Assembly (NCBI GenBank): GCA_028278425.1
Contig: JANQEJ010000263.1
Span: forward strand, 1-61,075
Length of the DNA: 61,075 nucleotides
Direction of reading: 5' to 3'
Origin: Planctomycetota bacterium
GTDB lineage: Bacteria; Planctomycetota; UBA1135; GCA-002686595
Positions 9,080 to 18,365 of this stretch are shown here, piece after piece; the first letter of the stretch is position 1, and each line of letters starts with the position of its first letter. The translations under genes were made by a program, and so were the position numbers. Below the pieces are notes generated by a model. That model had not been told where the DNA came from. It ran no database searches and saw nothing but the letters and a program-made list of their open reading frames with translations.

Positions 9080-11062
9080 TCAGTCGTCGTTGACCATGAA
9101 GTCGTTCGGCCGGATGACGAACTCGGACTCCGCCGTCCCCACGTCGCTGTACATCACGCCGCCGTAGATCGTGTCGTCCGTGGCGTGCGCCGTACCGACG
9201 ACGATCAAGAGGTAGAGCGTCGTGATCGGGTTGTTGACGAAGTCCGTGTGGTCGAGCAGCGTGTTGACCGTGCCGCTGCCCAGGAGCGTCGGCGTCCCGG
9301 TGGTCATGTTGACCTGGTAGACGTCGACCGGGACGGTGCTGTCCTCGCCGTAGATGACGAGCGACGAGACGACGGAGAACTTGAAGATCTGCGGGACCGC
9401 GTAGAGCTCCTGGTCCGCGTTCTCGGGATCGACGCCCCAGCCGCTCAGGCCGGCGTCGTTGTAGAACGTCGTCCCGGGACCGACGGGTCCGGTGGGGCCG
9501 TCGGGGCCGGTCGCGCCGGTCGCACCCGTGGCGCCGGCGGCACCGGTCGGCCCGCCGGCGCCCGTCGGGCCCGCGGGTCCGGTGGGTCCTGGCGGTCCCT
9601 GGGCTCCGTCGGCACCGTCCTGACCGGCCGGCCCCTGGGGCCCGGTGGGTCCGGGAGGCCCTTGGGCTCCGTCGGCTCCGTCGTTGCCGGTGGGTCCCTG
9701 GGGTCCGGTGGGTCCGGGCGGGCCTTGGGCTCCGTCCGCGCCGTCCTGGCCGGTGGGGCCTTGAGGTCCGGTCGGGCCGGGGGGCCCGGCCGCTCCGTCG
9801 GCGCCATCCTGGCCATCCGCTCCGGCGGGTCCGGTCGCTCCGGCGGGCCCGGTGGGTCCGGCCGGTCCGGTGGCTCCGCCGCCGGGGCCCGTGGGACCCG
9901 GAGGCCCGGTGGGACCGGCGGCTCCGTCGGCTCCGTCGGCCCCGTCGTCGCCGTCCGCGCCCGTCGCGCCAGCCGGCCCCGTGGGGCCGGTGGCGCCGTC
10001 GTTGCCGTCCTGGCCGTCGGCCCCGGCGAGTCCGGTCGGGCCTCCGGGTCCGGTGGGTCCGGGGGGACCGGCGGCTCCGTCGTTGCCGTCCGCGCCGGCG
10101 GGACCGGTCGGGCCGACACCTCCGGTCGGGCCCGTCGGGCCGGCGGGTCCGGTGGCGCCGCCGCCGGGTCCGGTGGGACCCTGCGGTCCGGTGGGGCCGG
10201 CGGCTCCATCCGCGCCGTCCGCGCCCGTCGCACCGGGCGGGCCGGTGGGGCCCGCGGCGCCGTCGGCTCCGTCCTGGCCGTCGGCCCCGGCGGGACCGGT
10301 CGGTCCGCCAGGCCCGGTGGGACCCGCGGCTCCGTCCGCTCCATCCTGGCCGGTGGGTCCGGCGGGTCCGGTCGGGCCGCCGGGACCCGTGGGTCCGGCG
10401 GGACCGGTCGCGCCGCCACCCGGTCCGGTCGGGCCGGCGGGACCGGTGGGGCCGGTGGCTCCGTCCGCGCCGGGGGGGCCGTCGGCGCCGTCCGCACCGG
10501 TCGGGCCGGCGGGGCCGGTGGGACCGACGAGCCCGGTCGGGTTCCCCACCCAGTTGCCGCTCGAGTCGATGACCGGGAGGCCGTTCACCGTGATCGAGTT
10601 CGGCGTGATGTCCATGCCCGGCACGTCGTCGGCGCTCGCCGCGCTCGTGGCGCGGATCGCGTAGGGCACGCTCGCGAAGCGGTGCCGCGGGACGAGCTCG
10701 ACGTCGGTGCCGACCTGGATGCCCAGGTAGAGGTCGGAGTTGTTCTCGAAGAGGTCGACCGGAAGCGGGGTCGTGTCCCCGATCACCGTCGAGAGCAAGC
10801 CGGCGGACACCGCCACCGTCTTCGACTCCGTGTAGAGCTCGACCCCGCCCGACGGCATGTCGTAGATCCGGAAGACGACCGACAGCGACGGATCGAACAA
10901 CGGCGACCCGGTGTTGTCGAGCAATCGCGCCTGGTACTGGAGGAGCGGGGGCGGGTCGACGCCCGGCATCGGCGGCGGGGAGGGGGTCGTGGCCAAGCCG
11001 ACGGCCGTGCCGAGGCCGAGCAGGGTGACGAGGGCGAGCGTTCTGCGTGTTCCGGTGTTCAT
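9080..11062 (-). CDS. collagen-like secreted protein
   Basis: The 660-residue protein starts with a signal peptide ([22 protein letters not shown]) and continues with an N-terminal domain related to that of the gene at 1840-3471 ([39 protein letters not shown]). About 117 Gly-X-Y triplets follow (residues about 180-529), mostly GPT, GPA and GAD with several GGGATGP interruptions. A distinct C-terminal region of about 130 residues ([17 protein letters not shown] onward) is unrelated to the heads of the left-hand pair. It lies 13 bp downstream of the IPT-like gene on the same strand and is probably co-transcribed. A surface or matrix stalk role is inferred from collagen-like architecture. Confidence 0.85.
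   Translation of the reverse strand: MNTGTRRTLALVTLLGLGTAVGLATTPSPPPMPGVDPPPLLQYQARLLDNTGSPLFDPSLSVVFRIYDMPSGGVELYTESKTVAVSAGLLSTVIGDTTPLPVDLFENNSDLYLGIQVGTDVELVPRHRFASVPYAIRATSAASADDVPGMDITPNSITVNGLPVIDSSGNWVGNPTGLVGPTGPAGPTGADGADGPPGADGATGPTGPAGPTGPGGGATGPAGPTGPGGPTGPAGPTGQDGADGAAGPTGPGGPTGPAGADGQDGADGAAGPTGPPGATGADGADGAAGPTGPQGPTGPGGGATGPAGPTGPTGGVGPTGPAGADGNDGAAGPPGPTGPGGPTGLAGADGQDGNDGATGPTGPAGATGADGDDGADGADGAAGPTGPPGPTGPGGGATGPAGPTGPAGATGPAGADGQDGADGAAGPPGPTGPQGPTGQDGADGAQGPPGPTGPQGPTGNDGADGAQGPPGPTGPQGPAGQDGADGAQGPPGPTGPAGPTGAGGPTGAAGATGATGATGPDGPTGPVGPGTTFYNDAGLSGWGVDPENADQELYAVPQIFKFSVVSSLVIYGEDSTVPVDVYQVNMTTGTPTLLGSGTVNTLLDHTDFVNNPITTLYLLIVVGTAHATDDTIYGGVMYSDVGTAESEFVIRPNDFMVNDD
9478..10526 (-). 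repeat. Gly-X-Y coding tandem repeat
   Basis: This is the 9-bp-periodic DNA encoding the collagen region of the gene at 9080-11062. Repeated 27-60 bp units with near-identical sequence are visible, so slippage-driven length change is likely. Confidence 0.75.
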
Positions 11063-11075
11063 GGGGGGACTGGGC

Positions 11076-11969
11076 TTACTGGATAGTGATGGTGAGCGCG
11101 TTGCTGAACGCCCCGCTGAGCGGGACGAGGGTGGTCAGCGACAGGCCCTGGAAGGAAATCATCGCGTTGATGAGGGACGGATCGTCGGGGACGTTGATCG
11201 TGTACTCGAAGTGGCCGTTGGGGAGGGGCGCGAAGCCGACCAGCGCCTGCGGGTTGATGACCACCTCGACCGAGCCCTGGATCCCCGGAACGGGAGCCCC
11301 GAAGCCGGGGATGGTCTGGCCGAACACGAGCGTGAACGTGTCGCCGGGCTCGGAGTAGAAGTGCAGGTGAAGCTGCTGGCCCACCACGGCGTGGTCCGTG
11401 GCGAAGAGCGCGGGCTCGTACACGAAGCTCGGGCGCAGCGGGCTGTCCGGTGCGGCGTTGAGCCCGTTGCCGGTGGCCACCACGATCGGTGCTTCGGGCG
11501 GCGGGTTCCCCAGCGAGGTGACCTGGCCCGGTGTCACCGTCGTCGCCTGCAGGTTGCTCAGGACGAACGTCCCCGTCGCCGCCTGTCCGCCGAAGAGAAC
11601 GGTCAGGCTGCCGGCGCCCGGCGCCTGGAAGTTGTAGCCGAAGATGCGGGCGAGCTTGCCGCCGTCCTTCGTGCTCGTGGACGGATCCGCGCCGAAGACG
11701 ATCGGCTCGTTGCCGCTGATCTGCGGCACCATCCACGACACCCCGGCCTCCAGCGCGTAGCTCGGCGACGTCGCGACGGGGCCGGTGGCGACCTGCGCGA
11801 TCGTGCTCGAGGCCAGGGCGGAGACGAAGTTCGACGCACGGCCCCCCCCGGCGGGAGTTCCGTGCGCCAGAACGGCGTGGTTCTCCGTGCCGGCGATCGA
11901 CTGTGCGTCGGCCGCGGCGCCGGCAGCGAGAAGGGACACGATGCCGGCGAGCCTACGAGCGATCCTCAT
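11076..11969 (-). CDS. secreted IPT/TIG-like domain protein
   Basis: The start at 11969 opens a signal peptide ([23 protein letters not shown]); the longer open frame upstream lacks one. The 297-residue protein shares its plan with the IPT protein at 3468-4307: an N-terminal segment, an IPT/TIG-like domain ([19 protein letters not shown], then [20 protein letters not shown]), and a beta-rich C-terminus ending in [17 protein letters not shown]. It sits upstream of a collagen-like gene with a 13-bp gap. In the left-hand locus the order is reversed, collagen first. The role is probably extracellular structure or binding. Confidence 0.75.
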   Translation of the reverse strand: MRIARRLAGIVSLLAAGAAADAQSIAGTENHAVLAHGTPAGGGRASNFVSALASSTIAQVATGPVATSPSYALEAGVSWMVPQISGNEPIVFGADPSTSTKDGGKLARIFGYNFQAPGAGSLTVLFGGQAATGTFVLSNLQATTVTPGQVTSLGNPPPEAPIVVATGNGLNAAPDSPLRPSFVYEPALFATDHAVVGQQLHLHFYSEPGDTFTLVFGQTIPGFGAPVPGIQGSVEVVINPQALVGFAPLPNGHFEYTINVPDDPSLINAMISFQGLSLTTLVPLSGAFSNALTITIQ

Positions 11970-12153
11970 GACGAAAAGGCTCCTGAGCGTGGGGGGATGG
12001 GAAATGGCGTTCCTCGCTCTTGTACCGCGGTTTTTCCAATCTGTGGGGCCTCCAAATGGAAGTTGTTGCAGGTTGTACGCCGGCCGCGCTTCCGAGGGCC
12101 GGTGTGCGTCCTCCCTTGACTCCCCGATCGGCCCCCGCTGACATGCGGTCGGG

Positions 12154-13683
12154 ATGGCGGACGAGGGCCGAAAACGAGACCTGGAGGCCCGCCTGACGCG
12201 CTGGCGCGGGCTGGCGCTGGCCCTCGGCGGGGTCGCGATCCTCGCCGCCGGCGCCGCCGCGCTCCTGGCGACCCGGGGCGGCGGACCGGGGGACGAGATC
12301 GACCTGGCCGCCCTCGAGGATCCGGACGTCCGGGCGGAGGTCGTGAACAGGCTCGTCTCCGAGAGCACCGGGGTCTTCGACTCCTTTCCCGACGGCGACG
12401 TCGCCCACGTGTTGCTCCCCGACCTGGAGGACCGGGCGACGGGCGACGTCCGCGTGAGCTCGAACGCCATCGGGCTCCGCGAGCGGGACTGGCGGACGCC
12501 GAAGCCGGCGGGGCTCGTGCGCGTCGTGCTCCTCGGCGACTCCTTCGTGCACGGCAACGGGATCGCGGCCGACGAGCGGGCGGGTGCCTTCCTAGAGGGC
12601 TACCTCCGCGAGCGCAAGGGCGCCGCCGCCGAGGTCGAGTGCCTGCACGTCGGCGTGGCGGCCTGGAACATCCGCGCGGAGTGCGCGTTCCTCCGGCGGC
12701 AGCTCTCGCTGCTCGAGCCCGACCTGGTCGTGCACGTCACCGTGGCGAACGATCTCGACGACAACTACGTCGTGCGCGGTTTCGGCGTGCTCGCGGATCC
12801 GGGGCCGGCGAGCAGCGGCTCGGGCGCGATCGTCGCGACCGCCCACCCCTGGTCGATGGGTTTCCAGGCGGACTCGTGGCTGGAGGCGGGCCTCGACTAC
12901 GAGAGCCGCTCGCGGTACGCCGCCGCGGGCGACGCGATGCTGCGCCTCGCCGGCGCGGTCGAGGAGCGCGGCGGTCGCTACCTCGCGCTCTTCTTCTGGC
13001 CCGACGCGCTGCCGGTCGTGGCCGAGCGAGTGGCCGGCCGGCTCGAACCGGACCAGGTCGCGTACGTCCCGGCGATGCTGCGCCGGCGCGAGTGGGTCGT
13101 CTCGAAGCAGGACCGTCACTGGAACCGCGCGGCGAACGAGGCCGTGGCGAGGATGCTCTACGCGCTGATCGAAGCGCGCGGTCTCTTGCCGGGGCTCTCC
13201 CTGTCGCCGTGGGATCAGGCGGCGGAGGCGGCGGAACGGCTGCACGAAGCCGGCCGGCGTGAGTCCGAAGAGGAGGCGCCGGTCCTTCGGGGTCGCTCGG
13301 TCCGCGGCCGGATCGACTTCGCGAGCCTCGACGGGGCCGCGGCCGCGCAGGTGCATGGCGGCGTCGACCGCGAGGGGAGGGTCTCCCCCTACGCCTCGAC
13401 GATCCTCGCGAGCCCCGGCGCGGGCCGGCTCGTCCTGCGCGGCAGCCACTTGAAGCGACCCGAGCTCGTCGGCCACGCGCGCCTCTTCCTCGACGAGGTC
13501 GAGGTCGGGCGCCTGCCGCTCGGCGGCGGCGCGGCCTTCGACGAGTCCTACGCGATCCCCGCGTCGCTCGCCGATCGCGCGCATCTCAGCGTCCGGCTCG
13601 TCGCCGACGACTGGGCCTACCGCGGGGAGAACCTGCGGCGGAACGCGGTGCTGCGTCTGGCCTTGGTCGAGCTCGTCCCGTAG
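12154..13683 (+). CDS. SGNH/GDSL hydrolase-family membrane protein
   Basis: SGNH hydrolases are serine esterases or acyltransferases. Block I is present as LLGDSFVHGNG, with the catalytic serine after GD, and block V as QDRHWNRAANE, with the catalytic histidine. A membrane helix occupies about residues 18-42 and places the rest outside the cytoplasm. The 509-residue length exceeds a bare SGNH domain; the last 130 or so residues look like a beta-sandwich accessory domain. In other bacteria, similar membrane-anchored SGNH proteins act on acyl groups of polysaccharides, but no polysaccharide cluster is visible here, so the substrate is unknown. The next gene starts 5 bp downstream. Confidence 0.75.
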   Translation: MADEGRKRDLEARLTRWRGLALALGGVAILAAGAAALLATRGGGPGDEIDLAALEDPDVRAEVVNRLVSESTGVFDSFPDGDVAHVLLPDLEDRATGDVRVSSNAIGLRERDWRTPKPAGLVRVVLLGDSFVHGNGIAADERAGAFLEGYLRERKGAAAEVECLHVGVAAWNIRAECAFLRRQLSLLEPDLVVHVTVANDLDDNYVVRGFGVLADPGPASSGSGAIVATAHPWSMGFQADSWLEAGLDYESRSRYAAAGDAMLRLAGAVEERGGRYLALFFWPDALPVVAERVAGRLEPDQVAYVPAMLRRREWVVSKQDRHWNRAANEAVARMLYALIEARGLLPGLSLSPWDQAAEAAERLHEAGRRESEEEAPVLRGRSVRGRIDFASLDGAAAAQVHGGVDREGRVSPYASTILASPGAGRLVLRGSHLKRPELVGHARLFLDEVEVGRLPLGGGAAFDESYAIPASLADRAHLSVRLVADDWAYRGENLRRNAVLRLALVELVP

Positions 13684-13687
13684 TCCC

Positions 13688-14524
13688 GTGGGGCGAGCGC
13701 TCTGGTCGTGGTTCGCTCCACTCTTCTTGGCCGCCGCGTGCGCGGCGCCGCCGCGCGACGCCAACGCGGTGCCGCTCGTCGTCACGCTCGACGACGGCGT
13801 GGCGGACTCCCAGGTCGTGCCGGTCGAGGTGAACGGCCGTGCCGCGTGGCTCGCCCTCGACACCGGGTCCGAGCTGTCGTTCCTCTTCCGCGGGCCGGGC
13901 GATCCCGAGTTCCTCGAAAGCGCCGGCGCGGTGTGGATCGGCGACGAGTGCCTTTGGCTTCCCGCCTACGGCGACGACGGCATCGGCGTCGAGTGGTTCG
14001 ACGGGAAGCCGATCCTCGGCGTGCTCGGACTCGACTTCTTCCTTCCGCGGGGAGAGATCGACTACCCCGGCGGGCGCGTCGTCGCGTATCGCTCCGGTCC
14101 GGTTCCGAACGCGCGCGACCTTCCGGGGCTGCCGCTTCGCGTCGCCGACGGCGTGGCGCGGGTCACCGTGGCGATCGACGGTGGCGAGCTCGAGCTCGCC
14201 TTCGACACCGGCGCCCACGACACGATCCTGCTCGGCGTCGACGCGCAGCCCGGCGACGAGGAGATGGCGGTCCAGACCGCCGACGGTGCGGTGGCTCTGG
14301 TCTTCGCGGGACGCGCGACCGTGACCCTGCCGGGCGAGCCGCCGCGCTCCGTGCCGGTGATGCGCGCGCAGGAGATTCCATACCTCGCATGGCTCGTCGA
14401 CGAGCTCGATCTGGACGGATTGCTCGGGCTCACGTCGATCGGGTTCCGCCGCGTGGTCTTCGACGGGGACCGCCTGCGGCTCGGGCCGCGCGCCGATCAC
14501 TCCGCGCGGTTCAGCCGCCGGTAG
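13688..14524 (+). CDS. retropepsin-like aspartic protease lipoprotein, two-lobed
   Basis: A GTG at 13688 starts a leader ending FLAAACAAP, a plausible lipobox. The mature part has two related lobes: the first carries LALDTGSELSF (D58-T59-G60-S61) and GVLGLDFF, the second LAFDTGAHDTI (D173-T174-G175-A176) and GLLGLTSIGF. DTGS/DTGA plus a hydrophobic GLLG motif is the signature of pepsin/retropepsin proteases, here as an internal duplication so one chain could form an active site. Catalysis is inferred from these motifs. It lies 5 bp after the SGNH gene and overlaps the convergent gene at 14497-14874 by 28 bp. Confidence 0.75.
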   Translation: MGRALWSWFAPLFLAAACAAPPRDANAVPLVVTLDDGVADSQVVPVEVNGRAAWLALDTGSELSFLFRGPGDPEFLESAGAVWIGDECLWLPAYGDDGIGVEWFDGKPILGVLGLDFFLPRGEIDYPGGRVVAYRSGPVPNARDLPGLPLRVADGVARVTVAIDGGELELAFDTGAHDTILLGVDAQPGDEEMAVQTADGAVALVFAGRATVTLPGEPPRSVPVMRAQEIPYLAWLVDELDLDGLLGLTSIGFRRVVFDGDRLRLGPRADHSARFSRR

Positions 14525-14874
14525 TACGCGTCGATCCAACGGCGGTACTGCACCGGCACGTCGTCCGAGCCCCCGTTCCGGAAGAGCTCGCGCGTTCGCT
14601 CCGGGAGCATGCCCCACGCGTCCGCGTCGGGGCTCGTCGCCGCGTGCTCGCCCGGTTGCGCGTCGAAGCGGTCGCCGCGTCGCGTGCTCCCGGGATCGCC
14701 GCCGGCGGTGGGCAAGCTCGGTCGGCCGGAGCCGCCGCTCGACTCGTCGTCCCCGGCGGGAGCCTCCGGGGTCGTCTCCCTCGGCGTCGGCCCGGTGTCG
14801 CGGTCTTGGTCGAGCGGGCTACCGCTCGACGACGCGGAGGAGGCGGACTGACCAGTCCCGCCGCCGCCGCCCAT
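14497..14874 (-). CDS. small protein with low-complexity region and conserved WG-P-R C-terminus
   Basis: The 125-residue protein is a Gly/Ser/Pro/Thr-rich, probably disordered stretch followed by a compact C-terminal motif (DAWGMLPERTRELFRNGG, then VQYRRWIDAYYRRLN). Short hypothetical proteins ending in a WG-LP-R-E, Y-x-IxxYYRxL motif are common in Planctomycetota, typically at the end of large membrane-protein operons. Function is unknown. It lies 27 bp downstream of the gene at 14902-15207 and is probably co-transcribed. The N-terminus is uncertain because the low-complexity region offers no clear start signal. Confidence 0.6.
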   Translation of the reverse strand: MGGGGGTGQSASSASSSGSPLDQDRDTGPTPRETTPEAPAGDDESSGGSGRPSLPTAGGDPGSTRRGDRFDAQPGEHAATSPDADAWGMLPERTRELFRNGGSDDVPVQYRRWIDAYYRRLNRAE

Positions 14875-14901
14875 TCACAAGGGCGCGCGGCGACCGCCGG
14901 G

Positions 14902-15207
14902 TCATGAGGAACCCTCGTGGTGGTCGCGGATCGCGAGGATCCGGTCGATGCTCTCGACGACGGTCTGCATGTCACGGCGCGAGGAGAGGAGCCGCGCCCG
15001 GATCCCGTCGCCCTCGGTGGCGAGCGGCGCCTCGCCGGCCGCCGCGTCCAAGAGCTCGTCGTCGATGCGCACGAGCGTCTCCCCGATCTCGTGGAGCAGC
15101 TCGATCATCTCCTCGTGGAGGCCTTCCCCGCGGTGCGAGGCATGGCGCTCCACGCCGTCCTGAACGCCGAGCGTTCCGGCGCACGCCATCAGAAGGACCG
15201 TTCGCAT
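14902..15207 (-). CDS. small secreted helical protein, unknown
   Basis: The 101-residue protein has a short hydrophobic leader (MRTVLLMACAGTLGVQ) followed by acidic, helical sequence with heptad-like leucines (EEMIELLHEIGETLVRIDDEL). I recognise no family. It and the next gene on the same strand resemble the small gene pair often found at the end of planctomycete membrane-protein operons, but the upstream gene here is an antiporter 91 bp away, so any partner may have been lost. Confidence 0.6.
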   Translation of the reverse strand: MRTVLLMACAGTLGVQDGVERHASHRGEGLHEEMIELLHEIGETLVRIDDELLDAAAGEAPLATEGDGIRARLLSSRRDMQTVVESIDRILAIRDHHEGSS

Positions 15208-15297
15208 GAGAGCCTCCGTCCGTCCGCGCTCGGGAGGAGGAAGCGCCTCCCGCGAGCGACACCGGGTGTACCCGAGCGATCCCCGTTGGTTGCGCGG

Positions 15298-16470
15298 CTA
15301 GGCCGTTTCGACCTCCACTTCCTCGCCGCGGCGCGCTCGGAACACGACGATCCACGCCGGCGTGAGGAGCAGCGTGCCCGCGATCGTGCCGACGACGAGC
15401 TGGTAGCCGAAATCGTTGACGATGCCCGACTGCCGGCCGACCGCCGCGATCACGAAGCTGAACTCGCCCACCTGGGAGAGGAGGGCGCCGACGTAGAGGC
15501 TCGCCGGCCAACCGCGGCCGAGCAGCCGCAACACCGTCGCGTTCAGGAGCGTCTTGGTGAAGAGCGCCGTGACGACGAGCAGCGTGATAAGCCTCCAGTG
15601 CTCCGCGAGGAAGCCGAGGTCCATCAGCGTGCCGATGGAGACGAAGAACACGGCCACGAACAGCACGCGGAACGGTTCGAGGCTGCGGTGGACCCAGTCG
15701 GTCGAGCGCGCGGCCCCGATCACCATCCCCGCGACGAAGGCGCCCAGCGCGGTCGAGAGGCCGAGCCACGCGCTCGCCCAGGAAAAGGCCGCGCACAGGA
15801 GGAACGCGGCGAACACCTGCAGCTCGTGGTCCGCCCGCAAGACCGCGCGGAAGGGAAAGCGGACGCGCCCTCCGCGGGCGAGGTAGACGACGACCCAGAG
15901 GAGCAGGAGCCCGCCGACGATCTGGTGGGTGATCTGGCTGCCCGAGGCGCCGTCCCCTCCGAGGAGCCCGATCACGAGCAGCATCGGAACAAGGGCGAGA
16001 TCCTGCGCGAGGAGAATGCCCACGGCGTCCCTCCCGGCGACCGTACCGATCTCGTTCCACTGCCGCAACATGGACACGACCAGCGCGGTGCTGCTCAGGC
16101 TGGTCGCGAAGCCGAGGAGGACCATCCGCTCGAGCGACCAGTCGAGCACGAGCCCGATCGCGAAGACGAAGGCGACGCTGGCGACGACCTGGAACATCGG
16201 GCCGACGACGGACACCCTCCACCCGCGGGCCAGGTGGGGGACGTCGACCTCCATGCCGACGAAGAAGAGGAGCAGGATCACCCCGACCTCCCCGAAGCGG
16301 GTCAGCGCCGGGACGTCGGTGAACACGCCGGCCCCGTCCGGCCCGAGCAGGATCCCCGCGGCGAGGTACGCGACGACGTACGGCTGGCGCAGGCGCCGCG
16401 CGATCGCCCCGATCAGGAGGACGCCGAACGCGGCGGCGACGAACGCCGGAAGCAGGGGGTCCATGTGCAT
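15298..16470 (-). CDS. cation:proton antiporter, CPA2/Kef type
   Basis: About 12 membrane helices span the 390-residue protein. CPA2 motifs are visible: GILLGP near the N-terminus, FFVGMEVD, GFATSLSSTALVV, LLAQDLALVPMLLVIGL, and GAFVAGMVIGA. Family members exchange Na+ or K+ for H+ across the inner membrane. There is no C-terminal TrkA-N/RCK domain, so it is the short form without nucleotide-controlled gating. The start MHMDPLL at 16470 is chosen because the membrane domain begins there; the upstream open frame is Arg/Pro-rich. It diverges from corA, 209 bp away. The transported ion cannot be told from sequence. Confidence 0.85.
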   Translation of the reverse strand: MHMDPLLPAFVAAAFGVLLIGAIARRLRQPYVVAYLAAGILLGPDGAGVFTDVPALTRFGEVGVILLLFFVGMEVDVPHLARGWRVSVVGPMFQVVASVAFVFAIGLVLDWSLERMVLLGFATSLSSTALVVSMLRQWNEIGTVAGRDAVGILLAQDLALVPMLLVIGLLGGDGASGSQITHQIVGGLLLLWVVVYLARGGRVRFPFRAVLRADHELQVFAAFLLCAAFSWASAWLGLSTALGAFVAGMVIGAARSTDWVHRSLEPFRVLFVAVFFVSIGTLMDLGFLAEHWRLITLLVVTALFTKTLLNATVLRLLGRGWPASLYVGALLSQVGEFSFVIAAVGRQSGIVNDFGYQLVVGTIAGTLLLTPAWIVVFRARRGEEVEVETA

Positions 16471-16679
16471 GGGCGGAGGCCGGCTGCTGGGGCGGTAGGC
16501 TACCCGCGGGGCGCGTCGCGCGGACCTGGATGGTTCCCCTCTGTTCCGCTCCGGCCGGCTCGCCGCCCTCGGTCTTGCGACCTGCCCGCGGGGTGGCCCC
16601 ATGGTCTTGACGACGGGCGAGCGCTCCGGCATGAGTCAGCCATGGATCTCCACGGGGAGACTCGCCGGCCGGGGGCGCG

Positions 16680-17840
16680 ATGACCGACCGCCGCCGCTCC
16701 GTGCCCGAGGCAGCCGTGGCCCGCGTCGGCGAGTTTCTCGGAACGGCTCTCCGCCTTCCCGGCCTCCGCCCGTTCGGAGGACTGCACAAGCGGCGGCTGG
16801 GGGCTCCACCCGGGATCGAGGGTGCGCCTGAGGTCGACCGCCCGCCGGCCGAGACCGCGATCACCATTCGCTGCGTCGACTACGGTCCCGAAGGGGTGCA
16901 GACGCGCGAAGTGGCGGACCTCGACGCCTTCCTCGCCGAGCCTCGTTCGGGGCAGGCGAGGGTCCGCTGGATCAACGTCGACGGCCTCCACCCCTACACG
17001 ATCAACCGCCTGCGCCAGGCGTATCCCTTCCACACGCTTGCCGCCGAGGACGTGCTCCACGTTCCCCAGCGCGCCAAGGTCGAGGTCTATGGCGATCACC
17101 TCTTCGCGGTGGTGCACATGCTGATGCTCCGCGACGGGGAGCTGACCGACGAGCAGGTGAGCTTCGTTCTGCTCGGCGACACCCTCCTCACCTTCCAGGA
17201 GCGCTCGGGCGACGTCTGGGAGCCGGTGCGGAAACGCATCGGCGTCGAAGGATCCCGCCTCCGAAAGGGCGACGCCGCCTACCTGCTCTATGCCCTCCTC
17301 GACGCGGTCGTCGACCACTTCTTTCCCATCCTGGAGCACTTCGGGAACCGGCTCGAGGAGATCGAGGACCACATCGTCTCCAAGCCGACGACCGCCGAGC
17401 TTCACCGCCTCCACGGCACGAAGCGCGAGCTCGTCCTCCTGCGCCGCGTCCTCTGGCCGATGCGCCAGGTGACCGACGACCTGCAGCGGTCGGAGTTCAA
17501 GAGGATTGCCAAGTCGACGCGGACGTATCTGCGCGACGTCTACGACCACACGCTCCAGGTGCTCGACATCGTCGAGACGTACCGCGAGATGACCGGAGGC
17601 CTCACCGACCTCTACCTCTCCTCGCTCTCGAACCGGATGAACGAGGTGATGAAGGTGCTGACCATCCTCGCCAGCCTCTTCATCCCGGTCACCTTCCTGG
17701 CCGGCGTCTACGGGATGAACTTCGAGCACATCCCCGAGCTCGGGTGGAGGTGGGCGTATCCCACCTTCTGGGCGGCGTGCGTCTTCACGACGGGCGGCCT
17801 GCTCTTCTACTTCCACCGCAAGGGCTGGATAGGAAGGTAA
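16680..17840 (+). CDS. corA: CorA-family divalent cation channel
   Basis: CorA forms pentameric Mg2+/Co2+ channels in the inner membrane. The 386-residue length is normal. The cytoplasmic funnel (about residues 55-315) contains AYPFHTLAAEDVLHVPQR, and the stalk helix with IVETYREM and SLSNRMNEVMKVLTI leads to two C-terminal membrane helices with the hallmark YGMNF selectivity motif between them. The protein ends in positively charged residues, as usual. A close paralogue (21549-22682) lies inside the nearby island. The gene is convergent with the peroxiredoxin gene, 45 bp away. Mg2+ is the likeliest substrate, though some CorA homologues move Co2+, Ni2+ or Zn2+. Confidence 0.92.
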   Translation: MTDRRRSVPEAAVARVGEFLGTALRLPGLRPFGGLHKRRLGAPPGIEGAPEVDRPPAETAITIRCVDYGPEGVQTREVADLDAFLAEPRSGQARVRWINVDGLHPYTINRLRQAYPFHTLAAEDVLHVPQRAKVEVYGDHLFAVVHMLMLRDGELTDEQVSFVLLGDTLLTFQERSGDVWEPVRKRIGVEGSRLRKGDAAYLLYALLDAVVDHFFPILEHFGNRLEEIEDHIVSKPTTAELHRLHGTKRELVLLRRVLWPMRQVTDDLQRSEFKRIAKSTRTYLRDVYDHTLQVLDIVETYREMTGGLTDLYLSSLSNRMNEVMKVLTILASLFIPVTFLAGVYGMNFEHIPELGWRWAYPTFWAACVFTTGGLLFYFHRKGWIGR

Positions 17841-17885
17841 GCGGCGATCCCGCGGCCGCCGCCCGGTGTCACGCCGCGCTCGGTT

Positions 17886-18365
17886 TCAGGCGGGTTGGCC
17901 GGAGAGCTCGCGGACCTTGTTCAAGAGCTCGCCGGGCACCCGCGCGCCCGCGGGCGTCACCGATTCGGACCAGAGGACCTTGCCGTCCTTGCCGATCAGC
18001 ACGGTCGCGCGATCCGAGATGCCCGCGTCCTCGATCCAAGCGCCGTAGGCTTGCGAGACGGCGCCCTTGGCGTGGAAGTCCGCGAGGAGCGGGAACTTGA
18101 TCTCGCCGAAGGTCTTCGCCCAGGCCTTGTGACAGAAGCGGCTGTCCACGGAGACACCCAGCACCTGGGTGTCCAGTTCCTCGAACTTCGCCAGAAGCGA
18201 GTTGAGGCCCGGGATCTCGATGCTTCATGTGGGCGTGAAGTCGAGCGGGTAGAAGACCAAGAGGATCTGCTCGTTGCCCAGGATCTCCGTCGAGCTCACA
18301 CGGTCTTCGCCGTGGCTCTCGAGCTCGAAGGCGGGCGCGTCGGCCCCGGGTTGGATCAGGTTCAT
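17886..18365 (-). CDS. selenocysteine-containing peroxiredoxin (AhpE-like), UGA recoded
   Basis: Peroxiredoxins reduce peroxides with an N-terminal peroxidatic cysteine in a PxxxT-x-x-C context. From the ATG at 18365 the frame reads MNLIQPGADAPAFELE, then FYPLDFTPT at codons 38-46, then TGA at 18227-18225 (codon 47), then SIEIPGLNSLLAKFEELDTQ and an intact remainder to a TGA stop at 17886. The in-frame TGA falls exactly on the peroxidatic cysteine, one base from the Cys codon TGC. Conservation on both sides (GVSVDS, FPLLADF, GAVSQAYG) argues for selenocysteine insertion rather than decay. A hairpin fitting the bacterial SECIS pattern lies 26 nt downstream. Standard gene calling would give only a truncated product starting at 18164. 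A resolving cysteine could be C77 (DSRFCHKAW). It follows the TonB receptor on the same strand after a 145-bp gap. Decoding requires selA, selB, selC and selD elsewhere in the genome. Confidence 0.85.
18185..18198 (-). promoter_or_regulatory. candidate bacterial SECIS hairpin
   Basis: On the minus strand, GCTTCTGGCGAAGT folds as a 5-bp stem (one G-U pair) with the 4-nt loop UGGC. The loop starts 31 nt after the recoded TGA and has G at its second position. These features fit the published bacterial SECIS pattern (loop 16-37 nt downstream, 3-14 nt long, G among its first two bases). A second hairpin further down has a GAG loop but sits 42 nt away, outside that range. Confidence 0.55.

Noticed and set aside
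17886..18164. Stand-alone short peroxiredoxin starting at 18164, or a pseudogene broken by TGA
   Set aside because: The upstream 66 codons in the same frame encode the conserved N-terminal half, and the TGA falls precisely on the catalytic Cys position with no other damage, so recoding is the better reading.
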